Shown: piece by piece, positions 43,226 through 52,384 of the stretch
Layout of the letters: each line of letters begins with the position of its first letter
How positions within the stretch are numbered: the stretch's first letter is position 1
Origin: VBDM01 sp964430565
GTDB taxonomy: Bacteria > Pseudomonadota > Gammaproteobacteria > Burkholderiales > SG8-39
Reading direction: 5' to 3'
DNA: 64,000 nucleotides
Assembly: GCA_964430565.1 (NCBI GenBank)
Contig: CAYSFD010000052.1
Location: forward strand, 162,348-226,347
Notes under the pieces: generated by a model
The model's database searches: none
The model's input: only the letters and a program-made list of their open reading frames with translations
Told to the model about the DNA's origin: nothing
Translations under genes and position numbers: made by a program

Positions 43226-43803
43226 CAGGATTTAGTGTGCAGCTTGAGCATCGCCGCTTCCAGTTCGCCCTCGAGCAACAGCCCGGAGACTTCCATGCAG
43301 CGAGCGAGCGCTGCCTCGATCAGTTCGCGCTCAGCCGACCTCGGGGAGTTGAGAACATAGTCGGCGACGAGACTCTTGTCCCCCGGATGCCCGATGCCGA
43401 TACGCAGTCTCCAGAATCCCTGACTGCCGAGCTGTAAGGCGATGTCCTTCAGGCCGTTGTGGCCGGCGACGCCGCCGCCGAGCTTCAGCTTCGCCGCGCC
43501 CGGCGGAAAATCCAGTTCGTCGTGCACCACCAGCACTTCCGCCGGCTGGATCTTGTAGAAGCGTGTCAGCGCTCCCACGGATTTCCCCGAGAGATTCATG
43601 TAAGTCTGCGGCAGCAATAGCCACAGATCTCCAGCGGGCCTCGCCAGCTTGCCCATGAGGCCGTGATACTTCGCCACTGCCTTCAGCTCGACGCGCTGCC
43701 CGGAGGCGAGGCGGGAGACTAACCCGAAGCCGACGTTGTGCCGGTCCCTTTCGTGCTTCTTTCCCGGGTTGCCGAGCCCGGCGATGAGCTTGATGGTTGT
43801 CAT
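43225..43803 (-). CDS. pth: Peptidyl-tRNA hydrolase
   Basis: 192 residues from ATG 43803 (MTTIKLIAGLGNPGKKHERDRHNVGFG), the conserved start; an upstream extension is not typical. Catalytic His in RHNVGF, Asn/Asp in KLGGGVAGHNGLKDI. It recycles peptidyl-tRNA. The pth-ychF pairing is common in bacteria. A terminator-like hairpin lies 6 bases upstream of its start. Confidence 0.96.
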   Translation of the reverse strand: MTTIKLIAGLGNPGKKHERDRHNVGFGLVSRLASGQRVELKAVAKYHGLMGKLARPAGDLWLLLPQTYMNLSGKSVGALTRFYKIQPAEVLVVHDELDFPPGAAKLKLGGGVAGHNGLKDIALQLGSQGFWRLRIGIGHPGDKSLVADYVLNSPRSAERELIEAALARCMEVSGLLLEGELEAAMLKLHTKS

Positions 43804-43809
43804 AGATAG

Positions 43810-43839
43810 AAAAGGGCGCGGACCGTGCCGCGCCCTTTT
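43810..43839 (-). terminator. Rho-independent terminator after rplY
   Basis: AAAAGGGCGCGG (43810-43821) and CCGCGCCCTTTT (43828-43839) form a 12-base perfect stem with a 6-base loop. In the rplY direction it is followed by TTTTCTAT. It would end most rplY/prs transcripts just before pth, so pth may need read-through or its own promoter. Confidence 0.75.
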
Positions 43840-43857
43840 CCGGGGAGAGCGCAAGCC

Positions 43858-44631
43858 TTATTTCTTGTCGCCCTTGTCGCCTCTGTCGCCCTTGCCCCCT
43901 TTGCCGCCCTTCTCCTCCGTGGCGGGAGCGGCCGCCTCCGGCGCCTTCTGCTTGACCGTGGGAACATCGGCGGCGGCAGGAACAGCCTCCCCTGCGGGTG
44001 CGAGGGCGCCCTCGACCCCGGCCGCCGCAGCGGCGGCGGCAGCGGCTTCTTCCTCGGCGATCGCCGCCTTCGGGATTTGCGCCGAGGCGACGGTCGGATT
44101 CTCCTTGCCCCTCAGGGCGAGCTCCACCCCCTTGGGCAGTACGATCTCGCGCGCGTGAATCGAGTGCCCGACCGCGAGCCCGGACAGGTCCACTGGGATG
44201 AATTCGGGCAGGTCAGCGGGCAAGCAGCGGATGTCGATTTCATTCAGAACGTGAGTGATCAGCCCGCCCTGTTCCTTGATCGCGGTAGAGTTCTCCGCAT
44301 TGACAAAGTGCAGCGGCACGTTGATATGGATTTTCTCGTCCGCCGAAACCCGCTGAAAATCGATGTGCTGCACTTCCGTCTTGTACGGATGCATGTTCAC
44401 CGCTCGCAGGAGCACCGGTTCCGTCTTGCCATCCAGCGCGAGCGTGAGGATCGAGGCGTGAAATTTCTCGTTGCGCAACTGGTGATACAGCGGATTGTGA
44501 TCAAGCTCGATAGAGACCGCAGGTTTTTTGCCCCCGTACACAATCCCGGGAACCTTCCCGCTGTGGCGCAGGCGGCGGCTCGCACCCGTTCCCTGCAGGT
44601 TGCGCGTTTGCGCGATGACTTCGATTACCAT
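43858..44631 (-). CDS. rplY: 50S ribosomal protein L25 (CTC family) with long tail
   Basis: 257 residues: the 5S-RNA-binding L25 domain (residues ~1-95), the TL5/CTC domain (~95-190) and an Ala/Pro-rich C-terminal tail (EEEAAAAAAAAAGVEGALAP...) ending in repeated GGKGGKGDRGDKGDKK-type residues. The tail is low complexity and probably disordered and basic at the end. The gene follows prs after 58 bases. L25 helps bind 5S rRNA in the 50S subunit. Confidence 0.95.
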   Translation of the reverse strand: MVIEVIAQTRNLQGTGASRRLRHSGKVPGIVYGGKKPAVSIELDHNPLYHQLRNEKFHASILTLALDGKTEPVLLRAVNMHPYKTEVQHIDFQRVSADEKIHINVPLHFVNAENSTAIKEQGGLITHVLNEIDIRCLPADLPEFIPVDLSGLAVGHSIHAREIVLPKGVELALRGKENPTVASAQIPKAAIAEEEAAAAAAAAAGVEGALAPAGEAVPAAADVPTVKQKAPEAAAPATEEKGGKGGKGDRGDKGDKK

Positions 44632-44689
44632 GCTTCACTCCCAAAAGTAAGGCGACATCCGCGACCGGATGAAGCCGTTAAAAAAATCT

Positions 44690-45640
44690 CTATTCCATAA
44701 ACAGCGAACTGACCGAATCCTCATTGCTGATGCGCAGAATCGTCTCCGCAAGCAGACCCGCCACCGACAACACGCGGATTTTCTTACACGCCTGCCCCGC
44801 CTTCGACAGCGGGATCGTGTCCGTTACCACCAGTTCGTCTAGCGACGACTCGGCGATCCGCTCGACCGCCCCGCCCGAAAGGACCGCGTGCGCGCAGTAC
44901 GCGACCACGCGGATCGCGCCTTCCTCTTTCAGCGCCTGCGCCGCCTTGCACAGGGTGTTGGCAGTATCGACCATGTCATCCATGATGACGCAGTTGCGGC
45001 CCTTGACGTCGCCGATCACGTTCATCACTTCTGATACGTTCGGCTGCGGCCGGCGCTTGTCGATGATCGCCAGATCCGACTCCAGACGCTTCGCCATCGC
45101 CCGCGCCCGCACCACACCGCCGACGTCGGGCGACACCACCAGCAGATTCTCGTACTGATGCTTCCACACGTCGCCGAGCAGCACCGGCGTCGCGTAAATA
45201 TTGTCCACCGGTACGTCGAAAAAACCCTGGATCTGGTCGGCATGCAGATCCATCGTCAGCACCCGGTCAACGCCCGCCGCCTGAAGCATGTTCGCGGCCA
45301 CTTTCGCGCTGATCGCCACGCGAGCCGAGCGCGGGCGCCGGTCCTGGCGCGCGTAGCCCATGTACGGTATCGCCGCGGTCACGCGGGCCGCCGAGGCTCG
45401 CTTCAGCGCATCGATGATCAGCAGCACCTCCATCAAGCTGTCGTTCGCCGGCGCGCAGGTGGACTGAAGCACGAAACAGTCTTTTCCCCGCACGTTCTCC
45501 AGCAGCTCCACCATGATCTCGCCGTCGGAGAATTTGCCCACGGTGGCGTGACCGAGCGGGATGTTCAGCCGCCGTACCACCGCGTGCGCGAGCAGCGGGT
45601 TGGCGTTCCCGGTGAAAACCATCAGGCTTTCGTAGGCCAT
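44690..45640 (-). CDS. prs: Ribose-phosphate pyrophosphokinase Prs
   Basis: 316 residues. PRPP-synthase signatures: TGNANPLLAHAV at the start, YARQDRRPRSARVAISAK flexible loop, DLHADQIQGFF catalytic loop, and the PRPP-binding motif CVIMDDMVDTANTL. It makes PRPP from ribose 5-phosphate and ATP. Between ispE/tRNA-Gln and rplY, the standard betaproteobacterial order. Confidence 0.97.
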   Translation of the reverse strand: MAYESLMVFTGNANPLLAHAVVRRLNIPLGHATVGKFSDGEIMVELLENVRGKDCFVLQSTCAPANDSLMEVLLIIDALKRASAARVTAAIPYMGYARQDRRPRSARVAISAKVAANMLQAAGVDRVLTMDLHADQIQGFFDVPVDNIYATPVLLGDVWKHQYENLLVVSPDVGGVVRARAMAKRLESDLAIIDKRRPQPNVSEVMNVIGDVKGRNCVIMDDMVDTANTLCKAAQALKEEGAIRVVAYCAHAVLSGGAVERIAESSLDELVVTDTIPLSKAGQACKKIRVLSVAGLLAETILRISNEDSVSSLFME

Positions 45641-45764
45641 GCGCTTTTAACCCAAGGGCGAGGACTGGACGCCAGGGACTCGACCCAAACCCTGCCTGCA
45701 AAAAATTAGCCGCGTCGGCGGCTTCCCGTACCTCTGATCCCTAGTCCCAGTTCCCCGAATCCGT

Positions 45765-45841
45765 TGGCTGGGGAGGAAGGATTCGAACCCTCGCATGGCG
45801 GAATCAAAATCCGCTGCCTTAACCAGCTTGGCGACTCCCCA
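45765..45841 (-). tRNA. tRNA-Gln (UUG)
   Basis: On the minus strand the 5' arm TGGGGAG pairs with CTCCCCA before the discriminator base, and CCA is encoded. The anticodon stem GCGGA/TCCGC encloses TTTTGAT, so the anticodon is TTG (Gln, codons CAA/CAG). The T-arm GAGGGTTCGAATCCTTC is normal. It lies between ispE and prs, presumably on the same transcript. Confidence 0.95.
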
Positions 45842-45858
45842 GGCGCTAACCTTCGAAA

Positions 45859-45929
45859 CGAACAAGGGGCACACCCCCTTGTTCCTCCCCCATTTCGGGC
45901 GCTGCGGAAGGAAACCTCTTCCGCAGCGC
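45859..45929 (-). other. Two hairpins between ispE and tRNA-Gln
   Basis: A 12-base perfect stem (GCGCTGCGGAAG at 45899-45910 with CTTCCGCAGCGC at 45918-45929) begins one base past the ispE stop. A second stem (AACAAGGGG/CCCCTTGTT, about 45859-45883) follows toward the tRNA. Neither has a T-run, so they are weaker candidates for terminators and may be processing or stability signals. Confidence 0.5.
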
Positions 45930-45930
45930 G

Positions 45931-46788
45931 CTAATCCGCTTCCAAGAGCGCCGCAAGCGGATGGCGATCCAGCCCCCGCACTGCGAAGCCGCGCATCTCC
46001 GCGGGCATCCTGGACAAGACCGAGCGCGCTTCGCGTTCGGCCGCAAATTCTGCAAATACACAAGCGCCTGAACCGCTCATGCGCGCATCTCCGTACTGCT
46101 TGAGCCATTCGAGATGCGCCGCCACCTCAGCATGGCGCCGGCAGACGACCGGCTCAAGATCATTCCTTCCAAAACCGGCCGAAAAGCCCGATATTTTGAT
46201 GGTTTTGGAATTTCGTGTCAATTCTGGCTCGGCAAAAATCGTGCGCGTTGACACCGAAACCGCCGGCGCGAGCACGACGTACCACGCCTGCGGCAACTCG
46301 AGCGGCGCGAGCCGCTCGCCGATGCTCTCGGCGAACGCGTTGCCCCCAAAAAGAAAGAACGGAACGTCCGCCCCGAGCGAGAGCGCCAGTGACGCGAGCC
46401 TCTCCTGCGGCAGATCGAGCCTCCAGAGCCGATTCAGGACGGCAAGCGTGGTTGCGCAATCGGAGCTTCCTCCTCCCAGTCCCCCGCCGACCGGTATGTT
46501 TTTCTCGATTTCGATGTTGACGCCCTGCTTCGAACCGACTGCCTCTTTCAGAAGGCGCGCCGCGCGTACCGCGAGTTCATCGGTCTCGGCGATGCCGGGC
46601 AGCGGCCGGGAAAGCCTCACCTCCTCGTCGGCGCGCGGCGAAAAGCGCAACCAGTCGCAGCGCTCGATCAGCCGAAACGCGGTCTGCAGCAGGTGATACC
46701 CGTCAGAACGCCGTCCGACGACGTGCAGGAAAAGATTCAGCTTCGCCGGCGCCGGATAGCACCGCTCCCAGGGATCTAGTCTGTCCAT
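45931..46788 (-). CDS. ispE: 4-diphosphocytidyl-2-C-methyl-D-erythritol kinase
   Basis: 285 residues, GHMP kinase. N-terminal PAPAKLNLFLHVVGRRSDGYH and the ATP-binding loop PVGGGLGGGSSDCATTL, with C-terminal GDARMSGSGACVFAEF. It catalyses the fourth step of the MEP isoprenoid pathway. Overlaps lolB by 13 bases and is followed by hairpins and tRNA-Gln. Confidence 0.96.
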   Translation of the reverse strand: MDRLDPWERCYPAPAKLNLFLHVVGRRSDGYHLLQTAFRLIERCDWLRFSPRADEEVRLSRPLPGIAETDELAVRAARLLKEAVGSKQGVNIEIEKNIPVGGGLGGGSSDCATTLAVLNRLWRLDLPQERLASLALSLGADVPFFLFGGNAFAESIGERLAPLELPQAWYVVLAPAVSVSTRTIFAEPELTRNSKTIKISGFSAGFGRNDLEPVVCRRHAEVAAHLEWLKQYGDARMSGSGACVFAEFAAEREARSVLSRMPAEMRGFAVRGLDRHPLAALLEAD

Positions 46789-47309
46789 CGATCCACAACC
46801 AGGCGGATTTCGAGATCTGCGCGCGATATGCGCAGGCGAATCGGCCTGCCTTCGCGGAATTCCTCATAGACGACGTGCCAGCCGTCCTGCCGCAGTTCGA
46901 GATCCCCGCCAGCTTCGCCGCGCGTCTCCGCCGGCCGCCCCGGGCTCGCGCGTCCCCGCACCCAATCCGGCAGTCCCGCCAGCGGCAGAGGCCAGCCGAG
47001 CGCCTGCTCGGTGAGGCTTTCCGCGTCTGCAGCGCGGTACGACTTGTTATCTCCGGTAACCAGGCGGTATTGGTCGCGCTCACGGTTGATGCGCGCGATA
47101 CCCTGGCCGAGCGGCGACGTGATCAGGATCTCGTCCGCGTCGTCCGAATGCCGCCAGAAGATCCCGCCGGACGCGGCCTCTTTTGCATAACGAATCGCGA
47201 CGCGGCCGGAAAGCTCGAAGCCGCCCGGAGAAAGGGGCGATGGTTCGGGTAAGGCCGCGCACGCTGCGAGGAGCGCCGCAGCCGCGAAACCGAGCGCATA
47301 GCGCACCAC
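46776..47309 (-). CDS. lolB: Outer-membrane lipoprotein receptor LolB
   Basis: 177 residues, GTG start. Signal with lipobox LLAAC (Cys ~17), then the LolB fold: FELSGRVAIRYAKEAASGGIFW and SPLGQGIARINR, EALGWPLPLAGLPDWVRGR. It receives lipoproteins from LolA and inserts them into the outer membrane. It precedes ispE in the same operon, as usual in beta- and gammaproteobacteria. Confidence 0.94.
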   Translation of the reverse strand: MVRYALGFAAAALLAACAALPEPSPLSPGGFELSGRVAIRYAKEAASGGIFWRHSDDADEILITSPLGQGIARINRERDQYRLVTGDNKSYRAADAESLTEQALGWPLPLAGLPDWVRGRASPGRPAETRGEAGGDLELRQDGWHVVYEEFREGRPIRLRISRADLEIRLVVDRWTD

Positions 47310-47315
47310 GAAAAA

Positions 47316-49100
47316 TCAGCGCTTCAGGCGCTTGATGGTATTGACGAGCGTTTCGTTGTCCGGACTCGCCTGGTTCGCGTCATTCCAGACGCGCTCGGCT
47401 TCAGCGCGCTCGCCGAGCACCCAGAGTACTTCGCCAAGGTGGGCCGCGATTTCCGGATCGGGCCTGCCGGCGTACGCCCGTCGCAGGTAGCCGAGCGCAT
47501 CCTTGGGATTTCCCATCCGGTAAAGCACCCAGCCCATGCTGTCGATGATGAAGAAATCGTCAGGGGCGAGCTTGAGCGCTTTTTCGATCAGATCTCGCGC
47601 CTCGGGCAGGCGCAGATTGCGCTCGGCGAACGAGTAGCCGAGGGCGTTATAGGCGTGAGCTTGCTCGGGGCGTATCTCGATCAGCTTGCGAAGCGAGTCC
47701 TCGAGAATGTCCACCCGCTCGATCTTCTCCGCCAGCATGGCGTAGTCGTAGAGCAGCTCGGGATTGTTCGGCATGCGATCCAGCGCCTGCCCGACGAGGT
47801 CGAATGCGGCCTTGGGCTGGTTGGCTTCGCGCAGGATCTGCGCCTCCGCGAGAATCAGCAGCACCCGCTGCTGGCTGTTTTTCGCTGCCGCCTGCTGCAG
47901 ACGATCGCGCGCGGCATCGAGCTTGCCCTGCCTGGAGAGCACTTGCGCGTAGCGGATCTGCGCCTGCACATATTGCTCGCCCTCGCCCACTTCGCCGTAC
48001 CAGCGCAGCGCCTCCGGAAGATCCTTCCGCTCCTCGGCGATCTGACCGAGAACCATGCGCACGCCATCCTTGTCGCGGTACGGGCTGTCGAGCAGGCCCG
48101 TGAGGGTGCTCTGCGCCGCGTCGTAATCCTTGAGCTGAAGTGAAAGCAGCGCCACCGCGAACCTCATGTCGGTGCTGTCGGGAACGCCGGTGATGAGCTT
48201 CTGGAACTCGGCGCGAGCCTCGGTGAAGCGCTTTTGCGTCACCAGAATGCGCGCGTAGGCGAGTCGTGTTTCGCGGGCGGCGGGATGCTTCTGAAGAAAA
48301 GCGTCCAGCAGGGACACGGCCTGATCGACCGAAACCTTCTGCAGCAGCTGCGCCTCGAGCAGAACCGCTGCTTCCCAATCCGGGCTCAGCTGTCCGGCTT
48401 TGCGGACTTCCTCGAGCGCCGCCCGATCCTCACCGGCGCTGACGGCAGCTTGTGCGACCGCATAGTGCGCCTGCGGCAGCGAGGGGTAGTCGGTGGCGAG
48501 ACTGCGCACGAGTTTCAGCGCAGCCTGCTTGTCCTGGGCGTTCGCGAGCGTCCGCGTAAGCTGCGTGAATCCGATTGCCGGATCCGTTCCCGAACTCGCC
48601 AGCAGTTTCTTGAGATTGGGCAGGGCTTCGCCGTAGCGACCCGCGGCGACCAGCAGTCCGGAGAGAGCCTGAAGCGCGCGCGCCGAGCTGGGTTCGGTCT
48701 CTTGCCAGATAATCGCGGCATCGATCGCGGCGTTGTTCATTCGCGCGTAGAGCGCGATCTCAGTGGCGCGGCGCGCGATCCGCGGGTCGCGCGTGCGTCT
48801 TGCAAGGTCAACGTAGGCCTGCGCCGAAAGCCCGGCGTTGCCGCGCTGGCCGGCGATTTCGGCGATCAGAAATTCGTAGAGAAGGCTTTCGGTAAGCTCC
48901 TGTTTGGGAAGCAACGAGCGGTCCACCGAGTCGGGGGCCGCTCCCTGCAGACCCTCCGCGTCCCCTGCGTCGGGTGCTTCCTCTCCGGCCTCAGCCGGTT
49001 GCGGCGGGTTAGCCGCGCATCCTGCAAATACGGCAAACGCCACAACCGCGAGCAGCCGCAAGGCGCGCGCCGGTATGGAAAAGAGGTTGACTGCATTCAC
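47316..49100 (-). CDS. Large TPR lipoprotein
   Basis: 594 residues. Lipoprotein signal (RLLAVVAFAVFAGC), an acidic spacer, then about twelve TPR-like units, for example YNALGYSFAERNLRLPEARDLIEKALKLAPDDFFIIDSMGWVLYRMGNPKDALGYL is the region of residues ~495-550. It is the TPR protein commonly found upstream of lolB in betaproteobacteria; its function is not established. The stop is 6 bases before lolB. Confidence 0.88.
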   Translation of the reverse strand: MNAVNLFSIPARALRLLAVVAFAVFAGCAANPPQPAEAGEEAPDAGDAEGLQGAAPDSVDRSLLPKQELTESLLYEFLIAEIAGQRGNAGLSAQAYVDLARRTRDPRIARRATEIALYARMNNAAIDAAIIWQETEPSSARALQALSGLLVAAGRYGEALPNLKKLLASSGTDPAIGFTQLTRTLANAQDKQAALKLVRSLATDYPSLPQAHYAVAQAAVSAGEDRAALEEVRKAGQLSPDWEAAVLLEAQLLQKVSVDQAVSLLDAFLQKHPAARETRLAYARILVTQKRFTEARAEFQKLITGVPDSTDMRFAVALLSLQLKDYDAAQSTLTGLLDSPYRDKDGVRMVLGQIAEERKDLPEALRWYGEVGEGEQYVQAQIRYAQVLSRQGKLDAARDRLQQAAAKNSQQRVLLILAEAQILREANQPKAAFDLVGQALDRMPNNPELLYDYAMLAEKIERVDILEDSLRKLIEIRPEQAHAYNALGYSFAERNLRLPEARDLIEKALKLAPDDFFIIDSMGWVLYRMGNPKDALGYLRRAYAGRPDPEIAAHLGEVLWVLGERAEAERVWNDANQASPDNETLVNTIKRLKR

Positions 49101-49175
49101 CCTGGAGGCCTTTGCTGTGATGACGGATTAGTTTAGGTATATTTCCGAAGCCCGACAAGGAGAATGCGGCCCGCT

Positions 49176-49988
49176 GTGCCAGAGCTTCCCGAAGTTGAGA
49201 TCACCCGCCGCGGTATCGAGCCTTTCGTTCTGGGCAAGACCATCACCGGTGTCGTCGTCCGCAACCCCAACCTGCGCCGGCGCGTGCAGCGGAATATCGC
49301 CCGCCTCATCGTCGGCCGGCTCGTAAGTCGAGTCGTGCGGCGTGGAAAATACCTGCTGTTCGAATGCGAAGGAGGCTCGCTCATTGTGCACCTGGGCATG
49401 TCGGGGAGCCTGCGCGTCATCGCGCCCCAGGCGCCCCCGCGAGCGCACGATCATTTGGACCTCGTTTTCGGCGGCACGGCCCTGCGCCTGCGCGATCCGC
49501 GCCGTTTCGGGATGGTGCTCTGGAACGAGGGCGACGCTTCCCGCCATCCTTTGCTCGCGCGCCTCGGTGTCGAGCCGCTCGGGGAGCAGTTCTCCGCGGA
49601 ATTTCTCCATAGGACGACGCGCGGCCGCAATGTGGGCATCAAACAGTTGCTGATGAACGCCAACGTCATCGTCGGAATAGGAAACATCTATGCGAACGAA
49701 AGTCTGTTCAGGGCGGGCATACATCCGCGCACGCGCGCCGGGCGCCTCTCTCGCGCGCGCTGCGAGCGGCTGGTCGCGGCCGTGAGGAACACGCTTCTCG
49801 CGGCGCTCGCCGCCGGCGGGTCGAGCCTGCGCGACTTCGTGCACTCGGACGGCACTCAAGGCTATTTTCAGCAGCACTACTATGTATACGACCGCGCGAC
49901 GCTGCCTTGCCGGGTCTGCGGCGCCGCGATCCGGGTGGCGCGCCTGGGCCAGCGCTCGAGCTTCTACTGCGCGACCTGCCAGAAATAA
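49176..49988 (+). CDS. mutM: Formamidopyrimidine-DNA glycosylase MutM (Fpg)
   Basis: 270 residues from GTG 49176. This start is chosen because Pro2 must become the N-terminal nucleophile (PELPEVEITRRGIEP); the ATG at 49164 would bury it. The zinc finger at the C-terminus is intact (CRVCGAAIRVARLGQRSSFYCATCQK), and Lys in LGMSGSLRV and the NIYANES motif are present. It removes 8-oxoguanine. AAGGAG lies 13 bases upstream, a somewhat long spacing. Convergent with coaD. Confidence 0.95.
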   Translation: MPELPEVEITRRGIEPFVLGKTITGVVVRNPNLRRRVQRNIARLIVGRLVSRVVRRGKYLLFECEGGSLIVHLGMSGSLRVIAPQAPPRAHDHLDLVFGGTALRLRDPRRFGMVLWNEGDASRHPLLARLGVEPLGEQFSAEFLHRTTRGRNVGIKQLLMNANVIVGIGNIYANESLFRAGIHPRTRAGRLSRARCERLVAAVRNTLLAALAAGGSSLRDFVHSDGTQGYFQQHYYVYDRATLPCRVCGAAIRVARLGQRSSFYCATCQK

Positions 49989-49998
49989 TGCCGCCGAC

Positions 49999-50487
49999 CT
50001 ACTTCCCCGGTTTCCCCACCTTCGCCGCGAGAGCGCTTGCCACCCGCGGATCCACGAACTTGTCCACCTCGCCTCCCAGAGAGGCGATTTCCCTCACGAT
50101 GGTGGCCGAAACGAACATGTACTGATCGCCGGGGGTCAGAAACAGAGTCTCGACGTCGGGATAGAGATTGCGGTTCATGCCCGCCATCTGAAACTCAAAC
50201 TCGAAGTCCGACACGGCCCTCAGGCCCCGCAGGATTACCTGTGCTTTTTCCGCGCGGACAAAATTCATGAGCAGGCCGCTGAAGCCCTCGACTCTCACAT
50301 TGCGAAGGGGCTTGAGCACGTCGCGCGCGAGGCGCAGGCGTTCCTCCAGCGTGAAGAAGGGATGTTTTCCGCGGCTGTCCGCGACGCCAACCACGATTTC
50401 CTCGAAGAGCATCGCGGCGCGCCGCACCAGATCCTCGTGGCCGCGCGTGATCGGATCAAACGTGCCCGGATACACCGCTTTGACCAT
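49999..50487 (-). CDS. coaD: Phosphopantetheine adenylyltransferase CoaD
   Basis: 162 residues from ATG 50487 (MVKAVYPGTFDPITRGHEDLVRRA). Nucleotidyltransferase motif TFDPITRGH, and the second signature VSATIVREIASLGGEVDKFV. It makes dephospho-CoA. The start overlaps the end of rsmD by 32 bases, so both are translated from one message. Confidence 0.96.
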   Translation of the reverse strand: MVKAVYPGTFDPITRGHEDLVRRAAMLFEEIVVGVADSRGKHPFFTLEERLRLARDVLKPLRNVRVEGFSGLLMNFVRAEKAQVILRGLRAVSDFEFEFQMAGMNRNLYPDVETLFLTPGDQYMFVSATIVREIASLGGEVDKFVDPRVASALAAKVGKPGK

Positions 50488-51037
50488 CGGGCTCTCTCCC
50501 CAGAAGGTGAAAATGCACTTTACCCGCGCGGGCATGTTTCACGATAACCCAGCCGCGGGACGGCCCGATCACGGCGTCGTTCTCCACATACACGCGTCCG
50601 TCTTCGGCGAGAAGCCCGGCCACGAGGCCGAGAGCGGCGGCCTGCAAACCGAGACGATACGGTGGATCCACGAATACGACATCGAAGCGGGAGCGTGCGC
50701 CGCGGGCGAATTCTAGCGCATCGCCGCGCACGAAAGTCACATTCTCTGCGCCGAGCCTAGTCGCGTTCTCGCGCAGCGCGCGCAGCGCGACGGCGTTCTG
50801 TTCGACCATGACGACGGAGGCCGCGCCGCGCGAAAGCGCCTCGAATCCGAGCGCGCCGCTGCCCGCGAAGAGATCGAGGCACACCGCACCGCTGAGATTC
50901 CGGCCGAGCCAGTTGAAGAGCGTCTCGCGCACTCGGTCCGGAGTCGGCCTCAAGTCCGCCACATCGGGAAACTTGATAACACGGCTGCGCCAGACACCGC
51001 CGATGATCCGGACTGTATTGGCTTTAGTCCGGCGCAC
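50456..51037 (-). CDS. rsmD: 16S rRNA (guanine966-N2)-methyltransferase RsmD
   Basis: 193 residues from GTG 51037 (just before RRTKANTVRIIGGVWRSRVI). SAM motif I CLDLFAGSGALGFEALSRGA and catalytic VFVDPPY are clear. It methylates G966 of 16S rRNA. The start overlaps the inactive M16 gene by 14 bases, and its end overlaps coaD, the common rsmD-coaD arrangement. Confidence 0.94.
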   Translation of the reverse strand: MRRTKANTVRIIGGVWRSRVIKFPDVADLRPTPDRVRETLFNWLGRNLSGAVCLDLFAGSGALGFEALSRGAASVVMVEQNAVALRALRENATRLGAENVTFVRGDALEFARGARSRFDVVFVDPPYRLGLQAAALGLVAGLLAEDGRVYVENDAVIGPSRGWVIVKHARAGKVHFHLLGREPDGQSGVSGHV

Positions 51038-52382
51038 CGACGACGACAATCGATAGCTTTGCGGGATCGACGCGTCGCGTGAAAGCATCGCGGATCTGCG
51101 CCAGAGTCACGTTCTGGATGTGGGTGGGGTACTGGTCGAGCCAGTCGAGCGGCAGCTTGTAGAAGCCGATCGAGGCGGCCTGCTCGAGGATCTTGCGATT
51201 GGTATCGATGCGAAGCGGAAAACCGCCGATCATGCTTTTTCTTGCCGAGGTCAACTCGGCTGCCGTGGGGCCTCGCGCCACGAACTCTGCGACCAGCTTG
51301 AGGGTTCGCTCAAGCGCTTCGTCCGCCTGATCGTGCCGCGTCTGCAATCCAACCAGGAACGGACCCTCTAGCTTGGAAACGCGGAAATAGCTGTAAACGC
51401 TGTAGGCGTAGCCATGCAGGCTGCGCACTTCCTTGGTCAACCGCGACACGAATCCGCCGCCTCCGAGGACGTGGTTGCCGACCAGAAGTGGAAAATAGTC
51501 CGGGTCGCCGTGGGACAAGGCCGCAAGACCGAGCAGCACATGACTTTGAGCAGAGGGATGCGCTATACGGACGGTCTCGCCTCGGGGTGAAGGCGCAACC
51601 GGAGTGAGATCGGAGTCTTTGCCCTGCGCGAGGCGCGAAGTCAACTCCTCGGCGAGCGCACGAGCGGCATCGCGGTGCAAGTCGCCGACGATGGTCACCA
51701 CCGCGCGGGCAGAGCCGTAGTGGGCACTATAGTGGCGCTCCACGTCTTCCCGCGTGATCGCCGCCAGAGTCTCCGGACTTTCGCTGAAGCCGTATGGATG
51801 AGCGGGATAAATGAGCTCGTACAGGCGCTTTTCGGCAACGCGATCGGGTCGCGTATCGGCTTCCCGGGCATTCGCCACGGCACGCGCTTTTTCGCGCTCG
51901 AAGGGCTCGTTTGGGAACCGCGGCGATTGGAGCATGTCGGCAAGCGTTTCCGTCGCCATTTTGCGCTCGGTCTCCGAGGACAGGACTCTCAGCGAAAACC
52001 CGGCCCGATCGACATCGAAATTGCCTCGCAGTTCGCCACCGGCGTCGGCGATGCGGCGGCCCGCCTCGGTCTCGGAGTAGCGAGACGAGCCCGCTTTGAG
52101 CATCGCAAGAGTAAGCCGTCCAAGTCCCGCCCGTTCGCGGGGATCGTAGGCGCTGCCCGCGGAGAACTCGATGGCAACGTCGAGTATGGGCAGCGCACGG
52201 CTTTCGACGAAGTACACGCGGGCCCCCGACTGAGCGACCCAGTGCTGGATTGTTATTCGCGCTTCGACCGGCAAGGAAAACGTCAAAAACAGACACAGCC
52301 ACGAGAAACGCGAGAAAAACCGCAGTAACAATCCCCGGCGCTTCTGGCGCGCCCACGGCAACGCGGAGCCTTGGGAACGCAC
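51024..52382 (-). CDS. M16 peptidase-like protein lacking the zinc motif
   Basis: 452 residues, GTG start, signal peptide (FSWLCLFLTFSLPVEA). It has the M16 fold (FSAGSAYDPRERAGLGRLTLAMLKAG), but HXXEH is replaced by GRLTLAM, so the metal site is absent. The later substrate-binding R/Y region (YFRVSKLEGPFLVGLQTRHDQADEAL) is kept. Such proteins form a heterodimer with a catalytic M16 partner, here the gene 2 bases upstream. Confidence 0.88.
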   Translation of the reverse strand: MRSQGSALPWARQKRRGLLLRFFSRFSWLCLFLTFSLPVEARITIQHWVAQSGARVYFVESRALPILDVAIEFSAGSAYDPRERAGLGRLTLAMLKAGSSRYSETEAGRRIADAGGELRGNFDVDRAGFSLRVLSSETERKMATETLADMLQSPRFPNEPFEREKARAVANAREADTRPDRVAEKRLYELIYPAHPYGFSESPETLAAITREDVERHYSAHYGSARAVVTIVGDLHRDAARALAEELTSRLAQGKDSDLTPVAPSPRGETVRIAHPSAQSHVLLGLAALSHGDPDYFPLLVGNHVLGGGGFVSRLTKEVRSLHGYAYSVYSYFRVSKLEGPFLVGLQTRHDQADEALERTLKLVAEFVARGPTAAELTSARKSMIGGFPLRIDTNRKILEQAASIGFYKLPLDWLDQYPTHIQNVTLAQIRDAFTRRVDPAKLSIVVVGAPD

Positions 52383-52384
52383 GC

